Source: Clostridia bacterium
Lineage (GTDB): Bacteria; Bacillota; Clostridia; Oscillospirales; CAG-272
Length of the DNA stretch: 12,637 bases
Direction: 5' to 3'
Assembly: GCA_017382555.1 (NCBI GenBank)
Contig: JAFOAB010000287.1
Span: forward strand, 1-12,637
The notes under the pieces were generated by a model. That model made no database searches, was not told the origin of the DNA, and worked only from the letters and a program-made list of their open reading frames with translations. The translations under genes were made by a program, and so were the position numbers. Positions 1 to 6,842 of the stretch are shown in pieces (within the stretch, counting starts at the first letter, position 1; the number at the start of each line of letters is the position of its first letter).

Positions 1-7
1 AAAACAA

Positions 8-38
8 AACTGACTCCACTTGAAAAGCGAAGTCAGTT
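8..38 (-). terminator. Rho-independent terminator of the MATE-cyclophilin operon
   Basis: Positions 8-15 and 31-38 form a perfect 8-bp inverted repeat (AACTGACT/AGTCAGTT). The intervening bases can pair further (CTT at 19-21 with AAG at 25-27, C17 with G29), leaving two mismatches. Read on the minus strand, the hairpin is followed by TTGTTTT, a good U-tract. On the plus strand it is followed by CGTTGC, so termination is directed at minus-strand transcripts. It lies about 110 bases beyond the stop of the first cyclophilin gene. Confidence 0.7.
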
Positions 39-148
39 CGTTGCTTAAATTTTAATAAATTCTACCATTTAGGCTGTTTTTGTACTGTCCGCACAATTTG
101 GTGCAGTCTAAACTAAATTGGGTTCACATATGCCGCTTTTTTATTTTG

Positions 149-619
149 TTAGATGATCTCAGCCTTGAGGATCTTGCACTCGTGGATGGGCTTATCCATC
201 ATATCGGTCTTTGAATTTTCGATGCGATCAACAGCATCCATACCCTCGGTAACTCTACCAAATGCAGCGTACTGACCGTTGAGGAAGTCGCCGTCTGCAT
301 GCATAATGAAGAACTGAGAGGAAGCGCTGTTGGGATCGTTAGTGCGAGCCATGGAAACAACGCCGCGCTTGTGTGCGAGGGTATTGTTAAAGCCGTTAGC
401 GATAAACTCACCGGGGATGCACTCATCGGAGCCACCGCAACCGGTACCGGTGGGGTCGCCGCCCTGAATCATAAAGCCTGCAATAACGCGGTGGAAGATA
501 ATGCCATCGTAAAAGCCCTCGCGAACAAGCTTTTCGAAATTAGCGGCAGTCTTGGGTGCGTACTCGGGGAGAAGCTCAATTTTGATGATATCCCCATTTT
601 CCATTGTAATCTGAACCAT
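149..619 (-). CDS. Cytoplasmic cyclophilin-type peptidyl-prolyl cis-trans isomerase
   Basis: A 156-residue single-domain cyclophilin, which catalyses cis-trans isomerisation of peptidyl-proline bonds and assists protein folding. No signal peptide is visible, so it should act in the cytoplasm. The family signatures are clear: FHRV at 42-45 with the catalytic Arg44, F49-M50-x-QGGD to 55, GEF 70-72, the active-site block MARTNDPNSASSQFF at 90-104, and LNGQYAAFGRV at 113-123. The residue aligned with Trp121 of human cyclophilin A appears to be Phe112, a substitution common in bacterial forms and associated with weak cyclosporin binding. The start at 619 is supported by AAAGGAG (minus strand, 627-633) seven bases upstream. 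It is the last gene of the MATE-cyclophilin-cyclophilin operon, 20 bases after its paralogue. The family call is firm; the client proteins are unknown. Confidence 0.95.
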   Translation of the reverse strand: MVQITMENGDIIKIELLPEYAPKTAANFEKLVREGFYDGIIFHRVIAGFMIQGGDPTGTGCGGSDECIPGEFIANGFNNTLAHKRGVVSMARTNDPNSASSQFFIMHADGDFLNGQYAAFGRVTEGMDAVDRIENSKTDMMDKPIHECKILKAEII

Positions 620-639
620 TGTATTTCTCCTTTGTGAAA

Positions 640-1212
640 TTAATTATCTATGGAATCAACAAGCGTAGCGCTTTTGATAACCTGCTTTTCAATAGGCTTG
701 TTACCGTTTACGGCACAAGAGCCGATTGCCTTAACGGCATCCATTCCGTAAACAACCTTACCGAATGCGGCATAATCCCCGTCAAGAGTGGGAAGTGCCG
801 TTATACAAATAAAGAACTGACAAGTAGCACTGTTGGGATTGCTTGTTCTTGCCATGGATATAACGCCCTCGGTATGCTTCAAGGTGTTCTTGGTATATCC
901 GTTGGAAGCAAACTCGCCCTTAATGGCCTTATCTGATCTACCGGTTCCGTTACCCTTGGGGTCACCGCCCTGTATGAGAATATCGGTTTCAACACGGTGG
1001 AACGTAAGTCCGTCATAAAAGCCGGAGGCAACGAGATTTTTAAAATTTGCTACGGTTTCGGGAGCTACCGCAGGGTAAAGCTCAACAATGAAAACGTCGC
1101 CGTTTTCCATTTCAAATCTAACGTAATTTGCACTGCTGTTGCTTGATGAACCGCAACCGAAAAGCGTAAACGCAAACATTAAGGTTAAAATCGAAATAAT
1201 TATTCTTTTCAT
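640..1212 (-). CDS. Lipoprotein cyclophilin-type peptidyl-prolyl isomerase
   Basis: A 190-residue protein with a lipoprotein signal peptide: Lys2-Arg3, a hydrophobic stretch 4-18 and a lipobox LFGC at 17-20 with the lipidated Cys20. A short Ser/Gly/Asn linker (21-29) leads into a cyclophilin domain (30-188). The domain keeps FHRV 71-74 with catalytic Arg73, QGGD 81-84, GEF 99-101, MARTSNPNSAT-CQFFI at 120-135 and LDGDYAAFGKV 143-153. It should fold proteins at the outer face of the cytoplasmic membrane. The Trp121 position of human cyclophilin A looks like Thr142. It is clearly paralogous to the downstream cyclophilin, with the same blocks in the same order. Its ATG overlaps the MATE stop codon by four bases (ATGA), and GGAG lies just upstream, so the two genes are probably translationally coupled. 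Confidence 0.93.
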   Translation of the reverse strand: MKRIIISILTLMFAFTLFGCGSSSNSSANYVRFEMENGDVFIVELYPAVAPETVANFKNLVASGFYDGLTFHRVETDILIQGGDPKGNGTGRSDKAIKGEFASNGYTKNTLKHTEGVISMARTSNPNSATCQFFICITALPTLDGDYAAFGKVVYGMDAVKAIGSCAVNGNKPIEKQVIKSATLVDSIDN

Positions 1213-2585
1213 AGCTTCTCCGTTTTTGTATCAGTGAGCTGCTTGATCCATTTTCTCGAGAAAAAGTGCTTCATACCGAGAATAGATTTTATAAGATCCT
1301 CGGATATAAACATAACGGCTATAAGCACGACAAATTTCTCGGGACGGATAAGGAAGCCCGTAATCAGAACTGCGGGAATGCCGCAGGCATAAAGGCCGAT
1401 CATATCGAGAACCCAGCCTATCATTGTGTCACCGCCCGCACGGAATATTCCGCATATCAAGGTATACGGAATCATTCGTATTGCAAGCCAACAGCCGTAA
1501 AACCTTAGGCAATCGAGTGCCGCATTACGCGCCGCCTCTGTTTCAACGTTAAAGAGGGAGAGAAGCGGCTCTGAGCTTGCAAACAAAGCAATTCCGAGAA
1601 CCACTCCCATAAGGGGAGTAAGTATCGCAAAGCGCTTTGCGGTTATATATCCAAGCTCGTGATCGCCGGCTCCGATGCTCTTGCCGACCATAATCGCGCA
1701 AGCGCCGCAAATACCAACAAAGAACACGAAGAACAGCTGCTGAATATTCTCATAAAGAGTGTATCCCGCATGGTTTTCCACGCCCTGACGGCCGATAACC
1801 ATTGCGTATACGTTTGTACCTATGCCCCACATTGATTCGTTAATAAGAACGGGCATTGCAATCGACAGGTATTTTTTGCAGAACGGACGATTGACAACAA
1901 ACATCTCCGTAAGCGTTCCTCTAAGAGGATTGCGTCTGCAAACCAAGAAAATTATGAGGATCAGCGCCTGAGATGCCATACCGATAACGGACGCGATTGC
2001 GGCACCCTTGAGTCCGAGCGCAGGAAAACCGAAATTGCCGAAAATAAAGAGGTAATTGAAGATTACGTTAAGAACTACGCCGACAGCCGAAGAAATAAGC
2101 GGAACCGTAACGCTTTCCACAGCTCTGAACGATGCAGCCGTAACAAGCGAAAACACAACGAAGGGAACAGCAAGCGAATATACACGAAGATATTCCGCAC
2201 CAAGAACCGCAATTTCAGCACTGTTTGTAAAAAGCTTAATAAGATGCGTAGGGAAGAAGAGTAGAGCTAATGCATATATTAGGGAAAACAGCATGGAGAT
2301 CGTTAACGCAAAGCCGTAGGTTTTTGAAAGATTTTTGCTGTCCTTTGCGCCCCAGTACTGCGATATAAGCGCGGTAGTACCGGAAGCAAATCCAAAGGAG
2401 AAAATATTGAGAAGAAATGCAAAGCGTCCTGCGGCACCCATTGCACTGACAGAAGCATCTCCAAGCGAGACGACCATTGCCGTATCAATAAGTGTTGCAC
2501 AGCTTGTCAGCAGATTTTGCATTGCTATCGGCAACGCAAGCAGTAATGCGGTTTTATAAAAAGCGGTATCTATCCTTTTAAACAT
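1209..2585 (-). CDS. MATE family cation/drug antiporter
   Basis: A 458-residue, very hydrophobic protein with the two-fold MatE architecture: N-terminal repeat about 12-175 and C-terminal repeat about 235-400, twelve predicted membrane helices in total. Visible hallmarks are the acidic Asp34 in helix 1 (TLIDTAMV), QYWGAKD at 76-82, the NYLF...GLKGAAIAS block at 177-199, and Glu250 in the first helix of the second half (VLINES). MATE proteins export cationic drugs or metabolites in exchange for Na+ or H+; the substrate cannot be read from sequence. The length is normal for the NorM/DinF branch. It is the first gene of a three-gene operon with two cyclophilins and diverges from the YtvI-like gene across 63 bases. 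The ribosome binding site is weak (ACAGG before ACGAAA-ATG). Confidence 0.92.
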   Translation of the reverse strand: MFKRIDTAFYKTALLLALPIAMQNLLTSCATLIDTAMVVSLGDASVSAMGAAGRFAFLLNIFSFGFASGTTALISQYWGAKDSKNLSKTYGFALTISMLFSLIYALALLFFPTHLIKLFTNSAEIAVLGAEYLRVYSLAVPFVVFSLVTAASFRAVESVTVPLISSAVGVVLNVIFNYLFIFGNFGFPALGLKGAAIASVIGMASQALILIIFLVCRRNPLRGTLTEMFVVNRPFCKKYLSIAMPVLINESMWGIGTNVYAMVIGRQGVENHAGYTLYENIQQLFFVFFVGICGACAIMVGKSIGAGDHELGYITAKRFAILTPLMGVVLGIALFASSEPLLSLFNVETEAARNAALDCLRFYGCWLAIRMIPYTLICGIFRAGGDTMIGWVLDMIGLYACGIPAVLITGFLIRPEKFVVLIAVMFISEDLIKSILGMKHFFSRKWIKQLTDTKTEKL

Positions 2586-2620
2586 TTTCGTACCTGTGTT
2601 TAAATCAAAGTTTTTTGCGT

Positions 2621-2649
2621 ATTATAAGTAAAAAACAACGGGGATAAAA
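2621..2649 (-). promoter_or_regulatory. Possible promoter of the MATE operon
   Basis: The minus strand has a perfect TATAAT (2621-2626) placed 35 bases before the MATE start. The hexamer 17 bases upstream (TTTTAT, 2644-2649) is a poor -35 match and overlaps the first base of the divergent gene. Only the -10 is convincing. The opposite strand at 2620-2625 reads TATTAT and might serve the YtvI-like gene, but no clear -35 goes with it. Confidence 0.35.
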
Positions 2650-3743
2650 TGGATTATATAGAGAGAGCGGCGAAATATATTTGCTATTTCCTTTATGCGG
2701 GAGCAGGATATTTATTTCTGAAATACGGTTTTCCCGCAGTAGTGCCGTTTTTAATTGCGTTTTTGGCGGCATCATTTGCTGAAAGAACAGCAAGGCGTCT
2801 ATCGGCCGTCACAAAGATAAATAAGCGAATATACATCGCATTGATATTAATTATAATTATTATTGCCTTAATTACTTGTACAGCTTCAATCTTCGGCAGA
2901 CTGATATATGAAGCGAGAGAATTCGCAAATGAATATATAACGGAGCCAAATAAGCTCAACCGAATAATTAACAATGCAAGCAGAATTTCGGAGATTATCA
3001 CAGCCAAGCTTGATCTCCCGCCGGAAATTCGAGAAAGCGTTCACAAGACGGTAGATAACGCTATTAGCCGGATATCCGATCTTATAATTTCCAAAATCGG
3101 TGAGATACTCGAAGGAACCGTTGCATTCATAATAAGCGGTATACCATCGTGGATATTGTTTATAACCGTTACGGTAATATCAACGTTTTACTTTGCGGGC
3201 TTGAAATACACGAAGGACCCGATATTAAAGCGTATATCCTCGACAAACAAAAGAAGGCTGTCAAAAATCAAGAACGGTATAATTACGTCGGTAGGGAAAT
3301 ACCTTAAAGCATATCTGATCCTTATATCGGTAACAACCGTTATTTTATTCTGCGGATTCAGCCTGATTGGAATTAAATATGCATTTCTTATTGCAATATT
3401 GACAGCCATAATCGATATGCTACCCATAATTGGGTTAAGCACAGTTATGCTGCCGTGGGGGATAATAGAAATATCGAGAGGCAATGCGGGGGTAGGCTTT
3501 GCATTGCTTGCTATCTTCGCAGTTGCAGTTATAGTAAGAGAAGCATTGGAACCGAAGATCATCGGCAAATGCATAGGCGCAAACCCACTTATAACCCTAT
3601 TTGCAATGTACACGGGGCTTAAGCTGTTCGGAATAAAGGGGGTAATTGTACTCCCGATTATAATATCGGGATTCGTTTCTTATTTAAGCGAAAAAGAACA
3701 TTCCGCCGCAATCGAAAAGCGGCCAATCGCCAAGAGATACTAA
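2649..3743 (+). CDS. ytvI: YtvI-like sporulation integral membrane protein (AI-2E/PerM family)
   Basis: A 364-residue protein of the AI-2E transporter superfamily (PF01594), most like the YtvI branch conserved in endospore formers. Hydrophobic segments lie at about 10-43, 60-83, 157-184, 219-241, 242-273, 281-297 and 311-345. A long amphipathic, soluble middle region (about 84-155) is typical of the family. Conserved signatures are DMLPIIG at 256-262, EPKIIG at 301-306 and the C-terminal GLKLFGIKGVIVLP block at 323-336. YtvI is linked to sporulation in Bacillus; its transported substrate, if any, is not known. The start at 2649 has GGGGAT just upstream. After the last membrane helix there is a charged tail (about 346-364), and its final 20 codons overlap the end of the opposing DUF6873-like gene, so the tail is probably a recent extension. 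The AI-2E assignment is firm; YtvI versus a paralogue is less so. Confidence 0.85.
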   Translation: MDYIERAAKYICYFLYAGAGYLFLKYGFPAVVPFLIAFLAASFAERTARRLSAVTKINKRIYIALILIIIIIALITCTASIFGRLIYEAREFANEYITEPNKLNRIINNASRISEIITAKLDLPPEIRESVHKTVDNAISRISDLIISKIGEILEGTVAFIISGIPSWILFITVTVISTFYFAGLKYTKDPILKRISSTNKRRLSKIKNGIITSVGKYLKAYLILISVTTVILFCGFSLIGIKYAFLIAILTAIIDMLPIIGLSTVMLPWGIIEISRGNAGVGFALLAIFAVAVIVREALEPKIIGKCIGANPLITLFAMYTGLKLFGIKGVIVLPIIISGFVSYLSEKEHSAAIEKRPIAKRY

Positions 3744-4400
3744 ATTAACACCACGCTCATCTGCAAACCCTTTTATATCTGCAAAATCGGGATGATCCTC
3801 GATTTTACCGTTAAAATACAATGTATTCGTGGCTTTGCAATATCCGGAAGCGCCACCGATAAAGCCGTATGAATATCCAGGCAATTCAATATAACCTTCG
3901 CGAATTTTCAAAATGCTTATGCCATTATCAAATGCAGCATTGCAAATCGAATTATCCGCCGTAATCATACCGTTACCACAAATTGCAGTTGAGCAAGCAG
4001 TATAGCCTTGATTGACGTGGAGTACCTTTACACCGATATCGCAGAGTTCATATTTAATAAGCGGAGAAACGGTCTTAGTGTTACAAATAACGTAATCGCC
4101 AAAGCTAAGCACGTTAAAGCGCGCCTCGTCGGGATAACAAGAAAGCTCGGAATGCGGATCGAGAACTATATCAAAGCCATTTGCATTCGCAATAAAATCC
4201 ATTTGATTGCGTGCTATTTCGTAATACGTCTCCGATGTAAAAAGCTTACCACGGAGAGTAGTAAAGAGCATATCGCAATGGGATGATACCGGTCCGGAAA
4301 GCAAAGAGAACCGCGGCAGATCAATAACAGAATAGCCGCGGTTGATAAGTGATTGTTTCAGCAGAGGGGAGGGATCTCCCAACGCAACGAATTTTTTCAT
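3684..4400 (-). CDS. DUF6873-like protein (putative GME/amidinotransferase fold)
   Basis: A 238-residue soluble protein without signal peptide. It resembles clostridial proteins annotated DUF6873, which are described as having the fold of guanidino-modifying enzymes (arginine deiminase/amidinotransferase relatives); that placement is from memory. Notable blocks are SELSCYPDEARFN at 84-96, HVNQGYTACST at 128-138, CGNGMITADNSI at 141-152, GFIGGASG at 179-186, YFNGKI at 195-200 with His203 soon after, and a C-terminal SLGDWPLFDCGG at 222-233. Recurrent Gly-Asn/Asp turns fit a repeated beta-beta-alpha-beta propeller. A Cys-His-Asp catalytic set cannot be assigned with confidence. The last 20 codons overlap the YtvI-like gene tail to tail. 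No ribosome binding site precedes the ATG, and no promoter is evident, so it may be read from rpmB transcripts that pass the hairpin at 4420-4443. Its substrate and role are unknown. Confidence 0.72.
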   Translation of the reverse strand: MKKFVALGDPSPLLKQSLINRGYSVIDLPRFSLLSGPVSSHCDMLFTTLRGKLFTSETYYEIARNQMDFIANANGFDIVLDPHSELSCYPDEARFNVLSFGDYVICNTKTVSPLIKYELCDIGVKVLHVNQGYTACSTAICGNGMITADNSICNAAFDNGISILKIREGYIELPGYSYGFIGGASGYCKATNTLYFNGKIEDHPDFADIKGFADERGVNLVSLGDWPLFDCGGMFFFA

Positions 4401-4419
4401 AATATCGGATAATATTACA

Positions 4420-4450
4420 GAAGCGCGGATTACTCCGCGCTTCTTTTAAT
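4420..4450. terminator. Hairpin terminator between the DUF6873-like gene and rpmB
   Basis: A perfect 9-bp, GC-rich stem (GAAGCGCGG 4420-4428, CCGCGCTTC 4435-4443) closes a 6-base loop. On the plus strand it continues into TTTTAAT, giving a U-tract suitable for ending transcripts from ytvI. On the minus strand, just after the rpmB stop, it is followed by TGTAATATTA, a poor U-tract, so termination of rpmB may be leaky and could feed the DUF6873-like gene. Confidence 0.65.
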
Positions 4451-4453
4451 AGC

Positions 4454-4645
4454 TTAAAGGGAAACTCTGCCGGAACGAACGGAACGGAGACAACGGGAAC
4501 AAATGTTCACGGTCTTATGCTGGCCGTTCACAACGACCTTAACAGTTCTGATGTTAGGCTTCCAGGTTCTGTTGGTCTTTCTGTTAGAGTGAGAAACATT
4601 GTGACCAAAGGTAACGCCCTTCTCGCATACGCAGCACTTTGCCAT
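4454..4645 (-). CDS. rpmB: 50S ribosomal protein L28
   Basis: A 63-residue basic protein matching bacterial L28, a component of the large ribosomal subunit. It opens MAKCCVCEKG, followed by the hallmark GHNVSHSNRKT at 14-24 and RTWKPN at 26-31, and ends NICSRCLRSVRSGRV. Two CxxC pairs (Cys4-Cys7 and Cys49-Cys52) mark it as the zinc-ribbon form. The start is set at the ATG at 4645. A GTG nine bases further upstream is in frame but sits within the AGGAGGTG ribosome binding site (4652-4659 on the minus strand), which is optimally spaced for the ATG. The gene has its own promoter (4711-4739) and is followed by the hairpin at 4420-4443. Confidence 0.96.
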   Translation of the reverse strand: MAKCCVCEKGVTFGHNVSHSNRKTNRTWKPNIRTVKVVVNGQHKTVNICSRCLRSVRSGRVSL

Positions 4646-4710
4646 GACTGACACCTCCTAAACCGCTTATGCCGTGCGGTAAATAATCAAAGAATTACAC
4701 AACGTTGATT

Positions 4711-4739
4711 AGTATATCATAACATTTTGCAAATTGCAA
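4711..4739 (-). promoter_or_regulatory. rpmB promoter
   Basis: Minus strand TTGCAA (4734-4739), a 17-base spacer and TATACT (4711-4716), with TG one base before the -10 (extended form). Transcription would begin near 4704, giving a leader of about 60 bases. The leader contains a short hairpin (ACCGC at 4676-4680, GCGGT at 4662-4666, minus strand sense) just before the ribosome binding site. Confidence 0.75.
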
Positions 4740-4785
4740 GAGAAATTTAAAAGTTTTTTGAATTTTAAGCGCATTATTTCGCGAA

Positions 4786-6087
4786 TTATTCGGCAGATTC
4801 TGCGTAAACGACCGCGTTTTCAACCTTAATAACTCTAACGAGCGCAAATTCACCCGGGAAAAGCTTTTTACCCACCACATTAAACTCAACAAAGTCAGCT
4901 CCGTGGGCGGTAAAACTGCCGTCATCATTTTGGGTTTCTATCAGCACCCTGCGCGAACTGCCGATAGGACAGAGATTTAAAACGGCATTTGCGGCAACCT
5001 CATCACGAACCACCGAAAGTCTTCTTACCCTTGCCTTTCTTTCAGCCTTCGGAACTTTAGGAGAAAGGGAAGCGGCAACCGTTCCGGGTCGCTCGGAATA
5101 CGGGAAGATATGCATATTGATAAACGAGGCTTCTCGTGCAAACTCGCAGGTCTCGAGAAAATCGTCCTCTGTCTCGCCGGGGAAGCCAACGATAATATCG
5201 CAGGTGAATGCAACGTGGGGAATATTTTCACGCAGAAGCTTAAATGCCTCGCGAAGCTTTTCGCCGTTATATCTGCGCTTCATTGCCGCAAGGACTGCAG
5301 ATGATGCGCTTTGGACTGAGATATGAAAATGAGGCGTAAGCTTGCCAAGTGCTGATACACGCTTCGCAAAATCCTCCGTAATGAAGAACGGATCGAGCGA
5401 GCCGATGCGAATACGGAAATCACCATCCATTTCATTTACCGCCTCAAGCATATCGGTAAGGCGCAGATCACCGAGATCCTTGCCCCACGCGTCAACCTCA
5501 ATGCCTGTTATTACGACCTCCTTACAGCCGTTTTCGACAAGATTGCGAACCTCACAAAGCACCTGATCAAGCGGCTTGGATCGAACACGCCCGCGCGCCT
5601 TCGGGATAATGCAATAGCTGCATTTGCTGTCGCAACCGTCCTCAACCTTTACGTATGCCCTCGTTCTGTCAAATTCCGTAATACGCATATCCTCAAATCC
5701 GCAAGAATCCGGAGCGCTGACGTCGGAATAATCGGGAGATAAGGAGGAAGCAATGCTTTCAACGGCATCAACACAGCTCATTTTATTTGCTGTTCCGATT
5801 ATATAAACAACACCGGCTTTTTCAATATCATGACCGTGAACCTGCGAGTAACAGCCGCACACGATTACCTTCGCCCCGTGTGATGCCGCTCTTCTTATCG
5901 TGCTTGCGCACTTTCTGTCCGCTTCTGCCGTTACAGTGCAGGTATTGAGAATACAAATATCGCAGTTGTCAATATCGGAGGTAACCGTATATCCCCGCCT
6001 TACAAGCTCTTCTTTTATAGCGGCGCTTTCATACTGACTTACCTTACAGCCGAGTGTATGAATGCTTACAATGGGCTTTTGATTCAT
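4786..6087 (-). CDS. mtaB: tRNA t6A37 methylthiotransferase MtaB
   Basis: A 433-residue radical-SAM enzyme that converts N6-threonylcarbamoyladenosine at position 37 of ANN-decoding tRNAs to the 2-methylthio derivative. Three parts are visible. An N-terminal UPF0004 domain (about 5-115) carries Cys14 (LGCKVSQYES), Cys50 (LNTCTVT) and Cys79 (CGCYSQ) for the auxiliary 4Fe-4S cluster. The radical-SAM core (about 140-365) has CxxxCxxC at 152, 156 and 159 (DGCDSKCSYC) and the GFPGETEDDF motif at 301-310. A C-terminal TRAM-like RNA-binding region covers about 370-430. KVSQYE and the overall layout favour MtaB over MiaB or RimO. The ATG at 6087 follows AGGAGGT with 5-base spacing, under its own promoter. 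No clear terminator separates it from rpmB, so some readthrough into rpmB is likely. Confidence 0.93.
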   Translation of the reverse strand: MNQKPIVSIHTLGCKVSQYESAAIKEELVRRGYTVTSDIDNCDICILNTCTVTAEADRKCASTIRRAASHGAKVIVCGCYSQVHGHDIEKAGVVYIIGTANKMSCVDAVESIASSLSPDYSDVSAPDSCGFEDMRITEFDRTRAYVKVEDGCDSKCSYCIIPKARGRVRSKPLDQVLCEVRNLVENGCKEVVITGIEVDAWGKDLGDLRLTDMLEAVNEMDGDFRIRIGSLDPFFITEDFAKRVSALGKLTPHFHISVQSASSAVLAAMKRRYNGEKLREAFKLLRENIPHVAFTCDIIVGFPGETEDDFLETCEFAREASFINMHIFPYSERPGTVAASLSPKVPKAERKARVRRLSVVRDEVAANAVLNLCPIGSSRRVLIETQNDDGSFTAHGADFVEFNVVGKKLFPGEFALVRVIKVENAVVYAESAE

Positions 6088-6108
6088 TTGCTACCTCCTT
6101 TTTTCTGC

Positions 6109-6137
6109 ATTATATCATATTATTCGAACAATGTAAA
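6109..6137 (-). promoter_or_regulatory. mtaB promoter
   Basis: Minus strand TTTACA (6132-6137), 17-base spacer and TATAAT (6109-6114), with TG placed for an extended -10. The ribosome binding site AGGAGGT follows at 6093-6099. Transcription should start near 6102, leaving a very short leader. It diverges from the upp promoter. Confidence 0.8.
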
Positions 6138-6155
6138 CAAATTTTGATTTATTAC

Positions 6156-6190
6156 TTGATAATTTGATAGAAATGGGTATATAATATAAT
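6156..6190 (+). promoter_or_regulatory. upp-rluA promoter
   Basis: Plus strand TTGATA (6156-6161), an 18-base spacer and TATAAT (6180-6185). A second TATAAT directly overlaps at 6185-6190 and a second TTGATA lies at 6164-6169, so alternative pairings exist. GAAGGGAG (6198-6205) is the ribosome binding site for upp. The leader is about 20 bases, too short for a PyrR-type attenuator. Confidence 0.75.
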
Positions 6191-6212
6191 AAAATTTGAA
6201 GGGAGAATTCAT

Positions 6213-6842
6213 ATGAGCACCGTACATCTTATAGACCATCCCCTTATCCAGCACAAATTATCCATTATGAGAAACAAGCACACCGGATCTAAGGACTTCC
6301 GCACTCTGCTTGACGAAATAACCATGCTTATGGGTTACGAGCTTACCCGCGATCTTCCGCTCGAAAATCTTGAAATCGACACTCCCATACAGCATATGAC
6401 CGCAAAGCGCATATCCGGAAAGAAGCTTGCAATCGTTCCGATCCTCAGAGCAGGTCTTGGAATGGTAGACGGCCTTCTTTCCCTTATTCCCGTTGCAAAG
6501 GTAGGCCACATCGGTCTTTACCGCGATCCCGTAACTCACGAGCCCGTACCTTACTACTGTAAGCTTCCTGCAGATATCGATAACAGAATAGTTATCGTTT
6601 GCGACCCTATGCTTGCAACGGGCGGATCTGCAGTTGACGCAATAACCACCCTTAAGCAAAACGGCTGCAAGAACATACGTCTTCTTAACCTTGTAGGTGC
6701 TCCCGAGGGTATCAAAAAGGTTCAGGAGGCACATCCCGACGTAGACATTTACATTGCGGCTATTGACGAAAAGCTCAATGATCATGCATACATCGTTCCC
6801 GGCCTCGGTGACGCAGGCGACAGAATCTTCGGAACCAAGTAA
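6213..6842 (+). CDS. upp: Uracil phosphoribosyltransferase
   Basis: A 209-residue enzyme, normal length for Upp, which makes UMP from uracil and PRPP in pyrimidine salvage. The PRPP-binding loop is CDPMLATGGSA at 130-140, the upstream conserved PILRAGLGM is at 76-84, and the uracil-recognition C-terminus GLGDAGDRIFGTK is at 197-209. GAAGGGAG seven bases before the ATG supports the start. The stop codon shares one base with the ATG of the downstream pseudouridine synthase (TAATG), so the two are co-transcribed and probably translationally coupled. No xanthine/uracil permease gene or PyrR site is present nearby, so regulation by pyrimidines is not evident here. Confidence 0.97.
   Translation: MSTVHLIDHPLIQHKLSIMRNKHTGSKDFRTLLDEITMLMGYELTRDLPLENLEIDTPIQHMTAKRISGKKLAIVPILRAGLGMVDGLLSLIPVAKVGHIGLYRDPVTHEPVPYYCKLPADIDNRIVIVCDPMLATGGSAVDAITTLKQNGCKNIRLLNLVGAPEGIKKVQEAHPDVDIYIAAIDEKLNDHAYIVPGLGDAGDRIFGTK

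Noticed and set aside
89..106. A 6-bp hairpin (CCGCAC/GTGCAG, one G-T pair) in the gap after the first cyclophilin gene
   Set aside because: No U-tract follows on either strand and it is short. The hairpin at 8-38 is the better terminator. I see nothing else in 39-148.
3188..3613. A 141-codon minus-strand open frame inside ytvI
   Set aside because: Its hydrophobic composition mirrors the membrane segments of the sense gene, and no start signal is visible.
4646..4654. An in-frame GTG at 4654 as the rpmB start
   Set aside because: It sits inside the AGGAGGTG ribosome binding site, which is properly spaced for the ATG at 4645. MAKCCVC is the usual L28 N-terminus.
6258..6785. A 175-codon open frame on the minus strand opposite upp
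   Set aside because: It has no family resemblance, no ribosome binding site, and lies wholly inside the well-supported upp gene. It is a by-product of that gene's codon use.
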